Shown here one piece after another: positions 1 to 10,528 of a DNA stretch of 64,000 bases (its first letter is position 1; each line of letters starts with the position of its first letter). This DNA is from Parasphingorhabdus sp. SCSIO 66989. GTDB lineage: Bacteria > Pseudomonadota > Alphaproteobacteria > Sphingomonadales > Sphingomonadaceae. Position numbers and translations under genes: made by a program. A model generated the notes under the pieces. The model had not been told where the DNA came from. It saw only the letters and a list, made by a program, of their open reading frames with translations, and searched no databases. The stretch is taken from NCBI RefSeq assembly GCF_032852305.1, contig NZ_CP136594.1, positions 1,277,501 to 1,341,500 on the forward strand. Direction: 5' to 3'.

Positions 1-1206
1 CAGGATCGGCGCCTGAACGCCTTTGGCCACATCCGATGGATAGGGCGAGGAGCGGGCAAATTGCGGGCTGGTGGTAAAGCCGATCTGGTTGTTGACGATA
101 AAATGGATGCAGCCGCCGGTATTATAGCCGCGTACCCCGGAAAAGCTGAGGCACTCCCATACAATGCCTTGCCCGGCAAAGGCGGCATCGCCGTGAAGCA
201 GAACCGGCAGCACTTCATCATTATTGTCGATATTGTCGCGCTCCACCTGCTGCGCGCGGACCTTGCCGAGAACCACCGGGTTCACCGCCTCAAGGTGCGA
301 CGGGTTGGGGACCAGCGACATATGTACTGAAATACCGTCAAATTCCCGGTCGGTGGAGGTGCCGAGGTGATATTTCACATCGCCTGAACCGCCAACATCA
401 TCGGGGTTGGCACTGCCGCCGGAGAATTCGTGGAAGATGACACGATAAGGCTTGGCCATCACATTGGCGAGGACGTTGAGGCGGCCACGATGCGGCATGC
501 CATAGACAATCTCACGCACGCCATATTGGCTACCATATTTGATCACCGCTTCAAGCGCCGGGACCATGGACTCGCCGCCATCAAGCCCGAAGCGCTTGGT
601 GCCGACATATTTCTTGCCGAGGAAATTCTCGAACTGCTCGGCCTCGATTACCTTGGAGAGGATCGCTTTTTTGCCCTCAGGCGTAAACTCGATGCCCTTG
701 TCTTCGCCTTCCATCCGCTCCTGAAAGAAGCGGCGCTCCTCAATGTCGGAGATGTGCATATATTCCAGGCCGACATTGCCGCAATAATTGGCGCGCAAGG
801 TCGCGATCAGCTGATTGACCGTGGCTTTTTCAAAGCCCATCACTCCGCCGAGATAGACAGGGCGGTCAAGTTCATCGGGCTTGAAGCCATGATACTCCGG
901 TGTCAGATCGGCTGGCAGTTCGATCTTGGAAAGGCCCAGCGGGTCGAGATTGGCGCCCAGATGCCCCCGCACGCGATAGGTGCGGATCAGCATCATCGCA
1001 CGAATGGATTTTTCTGCCTCATAGGCGAGATCGGCTGATGCGATGGTATCACCAGCCTTTTTGGCAGATGCCTTGACCATCGCCTCCATCTGCGTCGGGT
1101 CGAGCGCGGATGTCAGATCATCGTCAATATCCAGTGGCCAATGGCTTCGTTCCCAGCTCGGGCCGGGTTCGGGTTCCTGGGTGCCATTCCATTCAAAATC
1201 GGTCAT
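1..1206 (-). CDS. sucA: 2-oxoglutarate dehydrogenase E1 component, N-terminal part (cut by window edge)
   Basis: Thiamine-diphosphate-dependent E1 subunit of the 2-oxoglutarate dehydrogenase complex in the TCA cycle. The first about 402 residues lie in the window; the rest lies off the left edge. The protein starts MTDFEWNGTQEPGPSWERSH. Further in it carries LGLSKIELP, KKYVGTKRFGLDGGES, GMPHRGRLNVLANV, GDAAFAGQG and VNNQIGFTT, all typical of the E1 family, including part of the ThDP-binding region. The ATG at 1206 has AGGACGAGAAG just upstream. It lies downstream of sucD on the same strand, as in many alphaproteobacterial TCA clusters. The identification is firm; the extent is limited only by the window. 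Confidence 0.96.
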   Translation of the reverse strand, partial: MTDFEWNGTQEPEPGPSWERSHWPLDIDDDLTSALDPTQMEAMVKASAKKAGDTIASADLAYEAEKSIRAMMLIRTYRVRGHLGANLDPLGLSKIELPADLTPEYHGFKPDELDRPVYLGGVMGFEKATVNQLIATLRANYCGNVGLEYMHISDIEERRFFQERMEGEDKGIEFTPEGKKAILSKVIEAEQFENFLGKKYVGTKRFGLDGGESMVPALEAVIKYGSQYGVREIVYGMPHRGRLNVLANVMAKPYRVIFHEFSGGSANPDDVGGSGDVKYHLGTSTDREFDGISVHMSLVPNPSHLEAVNPVVLGKVRAQQVERDNIDNNDEVLPVLLHGDAAFAGQGIVWECLSFSGVRGYNTGGCIHFIVNNQIGFTTSPQFARSSPYPSDVAKGVQAPIL

Positions 1207-1222
1207 CTTCTCGTCCTGCTTT

Positions 1223-1399
1223 CCTCTCCCTTTAAGAGAGAGGGATACGAAGACTTAGGCGCGAAGCGTCTTAGTCGTAGTCGGATGAGGGTGTGCCGTG
1301 TTTGATAAATCGAACACCCTCATCCAAGTTCGCCTAAGCCACCTACGCTAAAGCTACGGCGGCCCAGGCTCCCTATCCTTCTCCCTCAAGGGGAGAAGG
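1223..1399. repeat. Intergenic inverted-repeat element between sucD and sucA
   Basis: This stretch fills nearly all of the sucD-sucA gap. Its ends are two related hairpins, CCTCTCCCTTTAAGAGAGAG on the left and CCTTCTCCCTCAAGGGGAGA on the right. Inside are another inverted repeat (GATGAGGGTG ... CACCCTCATC) and a GACTTAG ... TTAGTCG motif. The same architecture and motif recur near 26033, 29925 and 42769. I read it as a dispersed, non-coding, MITE-like or REP-like element. A role in mRNA processing between sucD and sucA is possible but not shown. Confidence 0.7.
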
Positions 1400-1407
1400 A
1401 ATGATCG

Positions 1408-2298
1408 TTACACCGTCTCTTTCAGCAGCGCGTCGAGCGTTGTGCCGAGCTCGGACGGGCTGGGCGAAACGCGGATACCCGCAGCTTCCATCGCAGCGAT
1501 CTTGTCTTCTGCGCCGCCTTTGCCGCCGGAGACGATGGCACCGGCGTGACCCATGCGACGGCCCGGAGGTGCGGTGCGGCCGGCGATAAAGCCGACGGTT
1601 GGCTTGGAACGGCCTGCCTTGGCTTCGTCGGCAAGGAATTGCGCGGCTTCTTCTTCGGCGCTGCCGCCGATCTCGCCGATCATGATGATCGACTTGGTGT
1701 CGTCATCAGCAAGGAACAGCTCGAGCACGTCGATAAAGTTGGTGCCATTGACCGGGTCACCGCCAATGCCGACAGCCGTCGTCTGGCCGAGGCCGACCGC
1801 CGTGGTCTGGTGCACCGCTTCATAGGTGAGCGTACCCGAGCGCGAGACAACGCCGACAGAGCCTTTTTTGAAGATCGAACCGGGCATAATGCCGATCTTG
1901 CACTCGTCAGGGGTGAGTACACCGGGGCAGTTGGGGCCGATCAGCCGCGACTTGCTGCCCTGCAGCGCGCGCTTGACGCGGACCATATCGAGCACCGGAA
2001 TACCCTCGGTAATCGCCACGATCAGCGGGATTTCCGCATCAATGGCTTCCAGGATCGAGTCCGCAGCAAAGGGCGGCGGCACATAGATGACCGAAGCATC
2101 GGCACCAGTCGCATCACGGGCTTCGGCAACAGTGTCATAATTGGGCAGGCCCAAATGCTCGGTGCCGCCCTTGCCGGGGGTCACACCCGCAACCATCTGC
2201 GTGCCATAAGCCAGCGCCTGTTCGGTGTGGAAGGTGCCGGTATTGCCGGTCATCCCCTGGGTGATGACTTTGGTGTCTTTATTTACGAGAATGGACAT
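1408..2298 (-). CDS. sucD: Succinyl-CoA synthetase (ADP-forming) alpha subunit
   Basis: Substrate-level phosphorylation step of the TCA cycle: succinyl-CoA + ADP/GDP + Pi to succinate + CoA + ATP/GTP. At 296 residues it has the usual length. The CoA-binding Rossmann part opens with [20 protein letters not shown] and VTPGKGG. The ligase half contains [10 protein letters not shown] and [10 protein letters not shown], whose histidine is the phosphorylated residue. The partner beta subunit sucC, usually directly upstream, is absent here. Two short unknown genes and mdh occupy that place instead. sucA follows downstream. Confidence 0.97.
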   Translation of the reverse strand: MSILVNKDTKVITQGMTGNTGTFHTEQALAYGTQMVAGVTPGKGGTEHLGLPNYDTVAEARDATGADASVIYVPPPFAADSILEAIDAEIPLIVAITEGIPVLDMVRVKRALQGSKSRLIGPNCPGVLTPDECKIGIMPGSIFKKGSVGVVSRSGTLTYEAVHQTTAVGLGQTTAVGIGGDPVNGTNFIDVLELFLADDDTKSIIMIGEIGGSAEEEAAQFLADEAKAGRSKPTVGFIAGRTAPPGRRMGHAGAIVSGGKGGAEDKIAAMEAAGIRVSPSPSELGTTLDALLKETV

Positions 2299-2309
2299 CT
2301 GCGAGTTCC

Positions 2310-2582
2310 TTAATTCAGTTCTCTAAAGTGCAAAAACAAGACTGTAGCGAGCCAGCCGAGTACAAGAAAAACGATTGAAATGATTGCCATTACAGGAATG
2401 AATGGATGCGGTTCTTGCGGGCCAAAAATTGCAAGGGATGACAGCACCAATAGCGTAACGCCTCCCGTAATATTAACCCGCCTTACCGTGCCGTGAATAC
2501 TGGCGATGATCACTGGTCCGGCTCCTATGCAAAAAAGTGCAATCAAGAACAGCCAACCGTCCATAGCTATTTGGTCAAACAC
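2310..2582 (-). CDS. Small predicted membrane protein of unknown function
   Basis: A 90-residue protein with three hydrophobic stretches: about residues 8-27 ([20 protein letters not shown]), 37-52 and 60-84. The tail is short and charged (FRELN). I do not recognise a family. The start is a GTG at 2582; an in-frame ATG at 2564 is an alternative, and neither has a clear ribosome binding site. It lies 11 bp upstream of sucD on the same strand and may be cotranscribed. AT content is higher than in sucD and mdh, which suggests an inserted accessory gene. Confidence 0.6.
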   Translation of the reverse strand: MFDQIAMDGWLFLIALFCIGAGPVIIASIHGTVRRVNITGGVTLLVLSSLAIFGPQEPHPFIPVMAIISIVFLVLGWLATVLFLHFRELN

Positions 2583-2604
2583 AGGTCCGACCTAAGCAAT
2601 CAAA

Positions 2605-4536
<1,932 letters not shown>

Positions 4537-5103
4537 CTAACTGTTATGGCCAGTTTTTAGTCTTGGGAAGCGGATCTCCAAGCGATCAACCGCGCGCAAT
4601 ATGCGATTGAAACAGGTGCGGTAATAATCCTCCGACAGTCCCAGTGGATCGTGCAAATGCGGCACATGGATGACGCTGCCCAATAATGCGCGCGGCGGGA
4701 TGGAGAGGTTGGGCAGATTGGCAATGCGGTTGAGCTGTCGCACCTCCATCGCCAGTAGCAGATCACCCGGCAGGGCGTGAAAGCGGGTATCCTGCGCGCG
4801 ATGCCAAGTCAGATCGACACCATAATCATCAAGCGCAACTTTTTGCGCCGTCTCATCCGCGGGTGCGCCTGCCTCGGCGGCGACCCCGAAAGAAGCGGCG
4901 TTCATCCCGCGTTTGCTGCACAAGACTTCAGCAAAGGCGCTGCGGCTGACATTGGCATGGCAGACAAAGACCAGGCGGCGCACATCTTCGGCTTTGGTCG
5001 AGAGGCCATGGCCGAGTATGGCCGCCTGCGGATAGGATAGCGCGAGTCGGGCCAGCCCATGCAAGTTGCCGAAATTGCGCGCTATTTTCTCGCCAATTGG
5101 CAT
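4537..5103 (-). CDS. Low-molecular-weight protein-tyrosine-phosphatase-like protein
   Basis: 188 residues. After an N-terminal extension of about 40 residues comes the phosphate-binding loop VCHANVSRSA, which fits the CX5R(S/T) signature of LMW phosphatases (CHANVSR). The general-acid motif is DPLGLSEDYYRTC near the C-terminus. Members act on phosphotyrosine or related phosphomonoesters, often in polysaccharide control; the substrate here is unknown. The gene directly abuts zapE (stop at 5104), so both are probably on one mRNA. The N-terminal extension is longer than in the usual 150-residue family members. Confidence 0.8.
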   Translation of the reverse strand: MPIGEKIARNFGNLHGLARLALSYPQAAILGHGLSTKAEDVRRLVFVCHANVSRSAFAEVLCSKRGMNAASFGVAAEAGAPADETAQKVALDDYGVDLTWHRAQDTRFHALPGDLLLAMEVRQLNRIANLPNLSIPPRALLGSVIHVPHLHDPLGLSEDYYRTCFNRILRAVDRLEIRFPRLKTGHNS

Positions 5104-6249
5104 TTATGCCGCTTCGCTTTCCGCAGCCTCTCGCGAGCCATGGCCGAGAGCCAGATACTCATCCGAGCGCATTTCCATCAGGCGTGAGACCGTGCGCTCA
5201 AATTCAAACTTGCCATCGCCCTCAAGATAAAGCTGGTCGGGCTCAGTCGCGGCGCTGGCGAACAGCTTGACCCGCTGCTCGTACAGCGCATCGATCAGAG
5301 TGACGAAACGCGCCGCCTCATTACGGTTCTGCGGCCCCAGTTGCGGGATACCTACAATCAAGACCGTATGGTAATGCCGTGCGATACACAGATAATCCGC
5401 CGCGCCGCGCGGTTCTCCACACAGCCGTTTGAACGAGAAAACCGCGACGCCTTTCAGTGACTTCGGTACATGCAAGGTTCGCCCGCCGGGTATCTCCAGC
5501 GTGGCCGACTTTACCTTGTCGGCATCTTCAGGCGAATAGTCGGTGAGGCGAAAAAACGTCTCGCGCATGGCATCTGTGGCCACATCATCGGCCGGGCTGT
5601 GCCAGCTTTTGCTGCCGGCCATGCGGTCCATGCGATAATCGGTCGGGCCATTTAAGGACAGCACCTCAAGCCGGTCATGCAGCAAAGCGATAAAGGGCAG
5701 GAAATGCTCACGGTTGAGGCCATCCTTATAGAGATCATCGGGAGGTCGGTTGGATGTAGTGACTACGGTCACCCCCGCCTCGATCAGCGCGGTGAAAAGC
5801 CGCGACATGATCATCGCATCAGCGCTGTTATTGACCACCATTTCGTCGAATGCGATCAGCCGCCATTCATCTGCCAGCTGCTGGGCCACCGGCACAATCG
5901 GGTCGCCTTCCGCCTTTTTGCGCTGCTCCTTTATGCGGCCATGAATTTCCTGCATAAACTCATGAAAATGCACCCGGCGTTTGCGCTCTATATGGAGCGC
6001 ATCATAAAACAGGTCCATCAGCATGGATTTGCCACGCCCGACACCGCCCCACATATAAATGCCGCGCGGTGTATCGGGCTTTTTGCCGAAAAAGCGCCAC
6101 AGTACAGAACCACGCGGCGGCACCGCTTCCAGCTCGCTTTGCAGGCGATTGAGCGCGCTTACGGTGCGCTGCTGGTCAGGGTCAGGTCGTAACTCGCCAT
6201 CAGCAAGCATTTTGGCATAATGCTGCTCAACGCTATGGATCACGGTCAT
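5104..6249 (-). CDS. zapE: Cell division protein ZapE / AFG1-like ATPase
   Basis: P-loop ATPase of the AFG1/ZapE family, linked to FtsZ-ring regulation in bacteria. The 381-residue length is usual. The Walker A motif lies in GIYMWGGVGRGKSMLMDLFY and Walker B in RLIAFDEMVV. The family segment RRVHFHEFMQEIH and a TTSNRPPDDLYKDGLNRE stretch are also present. Its ATG overlaps the stop of the upstream thioesterase gene by 4 bp, indicating coupling. Location is cytoplasmic or membrane-associated at the division site, from family knowledge. Confidence 0.95.
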   Translation of the reverse strand: MTVIHSVEQHYAKMLADGELRPDPDQQRTVSALNRLQSELEAVPPRGSVLWRFFGKKPDTPRGIYMWGGVGRGKSMLMDLFYDALHIERKRRVHFHEFMQEIHGRIKEQRKKAEGDPIVPVAQQLADEWRLIAFDEMVVNNSADAMIMSRLFTALIEAGVTVVTTSNRPPDDLYKDGLNREHFLPFIALLHDRLEVLSLNGPTDYRMDRMAGSKSWHSPADDVATDAMRETFFRLTDYSPEDADKVKSATLEIPGGRTLHVPKSLKGVAVFSFKRLCGEPRGAADYLCIARHYHTVLIVGIPQLGPQNRNEAARFVTLIDALYEQRVKLFASAATEPDQLYLEGDGKFEFERTVSRLMEMRSDEYLALGHGSREAAESEAA

Positions 6250-6749
6250 GCCTTTTGTGGGGCCTTGGCGTAGCGGCCCTTTTTGATGATCGCTGAGAAG
6301 CTGGCGGCCTTACTGTCCTCCTCGCCCTGAACCACGACCCCGTTCATAAACAACATGCTGCCGGTCTCGCGGACAACTTCGACGCGCGCTTCCAAAGGCG
6401 CATCCATACGCGCCGGACCAACAAAATAGGTTTGCATCTCGACCGTGACCGATGGCCCAGCCTGTCCGATCTTGAGAGCCCGCATCGCGCCGAACAGAGC
6501 GCAATCGATAAAGCCCATCATCGTGCCGCCATGCACCACATCCTGCAGATTGCGGTGCCGCTTTTGCGGAAACATGCGCACCCGCGCCAGCGTATCCGGG
6601 AAACCATCGCCGCCAACACGCTTGTGCATCACGCCCAGAAAGGCGTTGTAATTGTCCTTGTCTCTTGGCGTCCAGGTGCTCCATCCGGGCTGATCCGGCA
6701 CAGGCTCACTGATGAACCAGACATCATCAACAGCGATGGACTCGCCCAT
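6246..6749 (-). CDS. PaaI-family hotdog thioesterase
   Basis: 167 residues with the single hotdog-fold pattern of PaaI-like acyl-CoA thioesterases: VVHGGTMMGFIDCALFGAM (the HGG helix start), then TVEMQTYFVGPAR and LEARVEVVRETGSMLFMNGVV. Such enzymes hydrolyse acyl-CoA or phenylacetyl-CoA-type thioesters; the substrate cannot be told from sequence. It lies between sdhB (19 bp upstream) and zapE (4-bp overlap), so the three genes probably form one transcript. Confidence 0.88.
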   Translation of the reverse strand: MGESIAVDDVWFISEPVPDQPGWSTWTPRDKDNYNAFLGVMHKRVGGDGFPDTLARVRMFPQKRHRNLQDVVHGGTMMGFIDCALFGAMRALKIGQAGPSVTVEMQTYFVGPARMDAPLEARVEVVRETGSMLFMNGVVVQGEEDSKAASFSAIIKKGRYAKAPQKA

Positions 6750-6768
6750 TGCGCATCCCCCGCCGCAA

Positions 6769-7554
6769 TCAGATATGCCGCTCGGCTACCATCTTCTTGG
6801 TTTCGGCAATCGCCTTGGCCGGCGAGAGGCCCTTGGGGCAGACATTGGCGCAGTTCATGATGGTGTGGCAGCGATAGAGACGGAAAGGGTCTTCCAACTC
6901 ATCAAGCCGCTCACCGGTCATTTCATCGCGGCTGTCGGCAAGCCAGCGATAGGCTTGCAGCAGGATCGCCGGGCCGAGGAACTTGTCTGAATTCCACCAA
7001 TAGCTGGGGCAACTGGTTGAACAGCAGGCGCAGAGGATACACTCATACAGGCCGTCCAGCTTCTCGCGGTCTTCGGGGCTTTGCAGCCGTTCCTTGCCCG
7101 AAGGCTCAGGAGTCATCGTCTGCAGCCATGGCTTGATCGAGGCATACTGCGCATAGAAATGGGTGAAGTCCGGCACCAGATCCTTGATCACATCCATATG
7201 CGGCAGCGGGGTGATGCGCACCTCGCCTTTGCAGTCCTCAATCGCAGTGGTGCAGGCCAGGCCATTGCGACCATTGATGTTCATCGCACAGGAGCCACAA
7301 ATGCCCTCGCGGCAGGAGCGGCGGAAAGTCAGCGTCGAATCCTGATCGCTCTTCATCTTGATCAGCGCGTCGAGTACCATCGGGCCGCATTCATCAAGGT
7401 CGATATCAAATTTGTCATAGCGCGGATTCTCCCCGCTATCGGGATCATAGCGATAGACTTTGAAGGTCTTCACATTCTTGCCATCGCCACCAGCGGCATG
7501 AGCCTTGCCCTTACCGGAAATCTTGCTGTTTTTGGGCAATGTGAAGGTCGCCAT
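6769..7554 (-). CDS. sdhB: Succinate dehydrogenase iron-sulfur subunit
   Basis: Iron-sulfur subunit of respiratory complex II, 261 residues. All three cluster sites are visible: [2Fe-2S] in [21 protein letters not shown], [4Fe-4S] in [16 protein letters not shown], and [3Fe-4S] from [15 protein letters not shown]. The final segment [16 protein letters not shown] is typical. The usual upstream genes sdhC, sdhD and sdhA are not next to it: the next upstream gene is an unrelated ATP-grasp gene about 170 bp away. The gene therefore leads its own transcript with the thioesterase and zapE. Confidence 0.97.
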   Translation of the reverse strand: MATFTLPKNSKISGKGKAHAAGGDGKNVKTFKVYRYDPDSGENPRYDKFDIDLDECGPMVLDALIKMKSDQDSTLTFRRSCREGICGSCAMNINGRNGLACTTAIEDCKGEVRITPLPHMDVIKDLVPDFTHFYAQYASIKPWLQTMTPEPSGKERLQSPEDREKLDGLYECILCACCSTSCPSYWWNSDKFLGPAILLQAYRWLADSRDEMTGERLDELEDPFRLYRCHTIMNCANVCPKGLSPAKAIAETKKMVAERHI

Positions 7555-7725
7555 AGTGATCCCTTTATTCGGCTGGGCGGCATGGGGTTATGCCGCTTTT
7601 CGTCCATCGCTTGATAAAAGCTGGAGGCTATCTAAGCCGGATTTTGTCGCTTTTCCAGCCTAAACTGGCCTTTGCGATGATGGTTTCTCTCTATCCCGTC
7701 ACATCGCCGTTACGGCCTAAGCGCT

Positions 7726-8730
7726 CTATACTAAGCCCTGTCGGCGCAGGCTTTCGGCAATGATGGTTTCGATAAGCTGTTCCTGGCTCCATCCGGCGCG
7801 CTCGACCGATTTGCCGAACACCTTTTTAGACCAGAGATTGCAGTTGAGGTTGAGCTCAAGGAAATTCAATGTTCCGCTGGCTTCATCAAAGCGGAATTCA
7901 TAGCGGCCATAATCGAAAGGCAGGAATTCCTGTGCCAGATTCATGGTGTGCCGGGCAATCGGCTCGATAAAATCCGGGTTCTCGAAATTCACCAGCTGGT
8001 ACTTATGCGCCCGCTCGACCAGATCGCGCTTCTCCCAATAGGTGCGCAGATGCTCCGGGTCGGCCTGTTCAAACAGCATCATCGGCATGATGACGGGCTG
8101 GTCATCAATGGTGATCACCGGCACCTCGACATCGCTGCCATTGAGGAACGGTTCGACAATCGCATCATGCCCTTCTGCATGGATATTGGCGACCGCTTGT
8201 TTGACGCCGGCCCAATCGCCAGCATCCTGCACGCCCCAACTCGCCGAGGACGCATTGGGCTTGATCACCATCCGCTCCGCCATCGGGCAAAGCGCTTCTT
8301 CCACCGGACCGCCATGGCGATAGATCGCCCAGTCTGCGGTCGGAATACCGCGATTGCGTGCGACCAGTTTGCTGAGATGCTTGTCATCAGAAAGACCGCG
8401 CAGGATCGGGCTGGCCCCCAGATAGGGCAGGCCGATACGCTGGCACAGCAGGGGCAAAAACATCTCGCTGTTCACAAAACCGCCGCGATTGAGCAGCGGG
8501 AAGAGGAAATCCGCCTCGGGCTTTTCAAACAGGGCATCATAGCTGTTGGCGAGGGACAGCTTGGGGAACAGCCCTTCGAGAATCGTGCGGACTTCATGAT
8601 GATAGACCGCATGATTGCCGTCTTCTTCATGCAGGCTGCCATCGCCCAAGGCATGTTTGGCGATAAACAGCAATCGCAGGCGCTCGCGCACCTCAGACGG
8701 AATCTGCAAAGGCTCGGGATACTGGTTCAT
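7726..8730 (-). CDS. ATP-grasp ligase of the D-Ala-D-Ala ligase type, pathway unknown
   Basis: 334 residues. Central ATP-grasp features are visible: ERMVIKPNASSASWGVQ (phosphate loop region), DAIVEPFLNGSDVEVPVI, and the metal-binding end YEFRFDEASGTLNFLELNLN with E and N ligands. The family makes amide bonds through an acyl phosphate. The fold resembles D-alanine-D-alanine ligase, but flanking residues and context do not fit peptidoglycan synthesis. The ATG at 8730 is chosen over a TTG at 8751 because AGAGAAAG lies at proper distance. It is transcribed divergently from the PLP-fold gene at 8947, and the 216-bp gap probably holds both promoters. Confidence 0.78.
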   Translation of the reverse strand: MNQYPEPLQIPSEVRERLRLLFIAKHALGDGSLHEEDGNHAVYHHEVRTILEGLFPKLSLANSYDALFEKPEADFLFPLLNRGGFVNSEMFLPLLCQRIGLPYLGASPILRGLSDDKHLSKLVARNRGIPTADWAIYRHGGPVEEALCPMAERMVIKPNASSASWGVQDAGDWAGVKQAVANIHAEGHDAIVEPFLNGSDVEVPVITIDDQPVIMPMMLFEQADPEHLRTYWEKRDLVERAHKYQLVNFENPDFIEPIARHTMNLAQEFLPFDYGRYEFRFDEASGTLNFLELNLNCNLWSKKVFGKSVERAGWSQEQLIETIIAESLRRQGLV

Positions 8731-8946
8731 GCGAGTCTTTCTCTGCCACAAGGATGGAGACCAGGGAGAAATCGCGTTCTAATTTTACTGCGACCTATTT
8801 TTGTCTGCTTTAGCCCGTTTTCAACAAAGTGCAATTTGTCATCACCGGTTCATCACAAAAGACTATCGCGATAAGCGTAGAAGATTGTTTCGCATGCGTG
8901 CCTTCTTCGATAAGGCATAGAAAAGCGCGCAAAAGGGTAGGTCGCT

Positions 8947-10404
8947 ATGGAGCCACTGGCATATCTGCTGACACAGGGCGGAGATGAGCGGATTACGCTT
9001 GACCCCGAAACCGGCACCAATCGCTATTATGCAACCCCTTATCCACGCGATACCGTCGCTTATGCGTCCTCGACTGCTAATGATATCAGCAATGATGCCT
9101 GGGCCCATCTGCAAGCAAACTGGCCAGACTTGACCGTGGACAGTGCGCTGGATGGAGCGGGCTATGCCGAGGCGCTGGATGCAATCCGGTCCCGGCTTTT
9201 ACAGGCCTATGATCTTGATGCGGATAGTCAGGTCATCTTCGCCGCTTCGGGCACTGATCTGGAATATATCGCCCTTCTGGCTGCGGCCGGTGATGCAGGG
9301 CAGCCGGTGCACAATATATTGCTCGGCGCCGATGAGGTCGGCAGTGGTTGTATCTACAGCGCCCAGGGGCAGTATTTCGCGGCGCAGACTTCGCTAGGAA
9401 TAGCCAGCGTCAAAGGCGAGCCGGTGGAAGGTTTGCCGCCCGTAACGCTGAGTGAGATTCCGGTGCGCGATAGCTTCGGTATGGCGCATGACAGTATCAC
9501 CATCACCAGCACCATGCGCGACATGATCACATTGGCGTTGCAGCGCGGCCAGAAGCCATTGCTGCATGTGGTGCATGGCTCAAAGACCGGGCTTATCCTG
9601 CCTGATCTGAATGAGGTTGACGCTTTACGTGCCGAATATGGCGACCGGATCGCCTTTGTGGTTGATGCCTGTCAGGCGCGTATCACCAGTTCGGCGCTCA
9701 GGGCCTATCTTGAGCGCGATATGCTGGTGCTGCTGACCGGCTCGAAATTTATGGGCGGCCCACCGTTTAACGGTTTTGCGATTGTCCCGGGGGGATTGAT
9801 GCGCAAAGCGGCGGCATTGCCGCTAGGCTATCAGTGCATTTTCCGCCGTGCGGAATGGCCTGCGCAATGGCCGGGACGCGATGCCCTGCCTGACAGCGGC
9901 AATCTGGGGCTTATTCTGAGATTATCTGCTTCGATCTTCGAGCTGGAGCGGTTCCAGCAAATCGCCATGGAGGACATCACCCGCATTGTCCGTGTATTCC
10001 AGAAAGCCACAGCGGCCTTGGTTGAGCAGATTGGCGGTTGTTCTGTTCTTCCATATGCGCCCGATCATCAGCTTGATGCCATCACCCATCCAATTGAGAT
10101 GCAGACTTTGGTGACGTTCGACCTGAACCGGGATCATAAGGGCGAGCGGATGTGCTTTGCCACTGCTGCGGCGATCCACAAACAGCTTATGGATCATGGT
10201 GTGCGTCTCGGCCAGCCGGTCCGCTGTCGCAGCATCGCCAGCGGCGACTATGCTGGGACGCTGCGTATCGGGTTGTCCATGCCGCAAATGGTGCATCTGG
10301 CGAAACTCGATGATGCTGCACTCGCAGAAACGCTGGCGGGCGATATGGAAAGCATCGCCAAGGCCTATCATCAGGTGACCCGGGAACCGATGGCGGCGGT
10401 TTAG
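8947..10404 (+). CDS. PLP-dependent aminotransferase-fold enzyme (class V-like), function unknown
   Basis: 485 residues with the layout of fold-type-I PLP enzymes. VIFAASGTDLEYIALLAA matches the phosphate-cup helix start, VVDACQARI holds the PLP-binding Asp and a following Gln, and LLTGSKFMGGPPFNG holds the probable Schiff-base Lys. The cofactor loop thus resembles cysteine desulfurase and class V enzymes, but the protein is longer and I do not recognise a named family. The start has AGGGTAGG upstream. It is divergent from an ATP-grasp ligase, suggesting one small-molecule pathway (inference). A palindromic repeat follows its stop. Confidence 0.7.
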   Translation: MEPLAYLLTQGGDERITLDPETGTNRYYATPYPRDTVAYASSTANDISNDAWAHLQANWPDLTVDSALDGAGYAEALDAIRSRLLQAYDLDADSQVIFAASGTDLEYIALLAAAGDAGQPVHNILLGADEVGSGCIYSAQGQYFAAQTSLGIASVKGEPVEGLPPVTLSEIPVRDSFGMAHDSITITSTMRDMITLALQRGQKPLLHVVHGSKTGLILPDLNEVDALRAEYGDRIAFVVDACQARITSSALRAYLERDMLVLLTGSKFMGGPPFNGFAIVPGGLMRKAAALPLGYQCIFRRAEWPAQWPGRDALPDSGNLGLILRLSASIFELERFQQIAMEDITRIVRVFQKATAALVEQIGGCSVLPYAPDHQLDAITHPIEMQTLVTFDLNRDHKGERMCFATAAAIHKQLMDHGVRLGQPVRCRSIASGDYAGTLRIGLSMPQMVHLAKLDDAALAETLAGDMESIAKAYHQVTREPMAAV

Positions 10405-10436
10405 CATAGAGCTAACCCGATTTAGCCAACAGCATT

Positions 10437-10510
10437 CCGTTCGTGTCGAGCGTAGTCGAGACACAGCTTAGCGCGAGCTAAGGCCTCTCGACTACGCTCG
10501 AGGCGAACGG
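10437..10510. repeat. Palindromic repeat between convergent genes
   Basis: Imperfect inverted repeat with outer arms CCGTTCG...GTCGAGCGTAGTCGAGAC and CTCGACTACGCTCGAGGCG...CGG, and an inner hairpin CTTAGC/GCTAAG. It lies between the converging PLP-fold gene and rne. The GTCGAGCGTAGTCGAGA-type unit is a familiar dispersed palindrome in sphingomonads. It could act as a bidirectional terminator because it sits exactly in the convergent gap, but it has no T-run. Confidence 0.65.
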
Positions 10511-10528
10511 CGTAAAAATCACCCTTGA

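Noticed and set aside
1546-2313. Long rightward frame opposite sucD
   Set aside because: Antisense open frames of this size are expected in GC-rich coding DNA; the translation has no family features. The same applies to long frames opposite rne, mccA, thiolase and dnaX.
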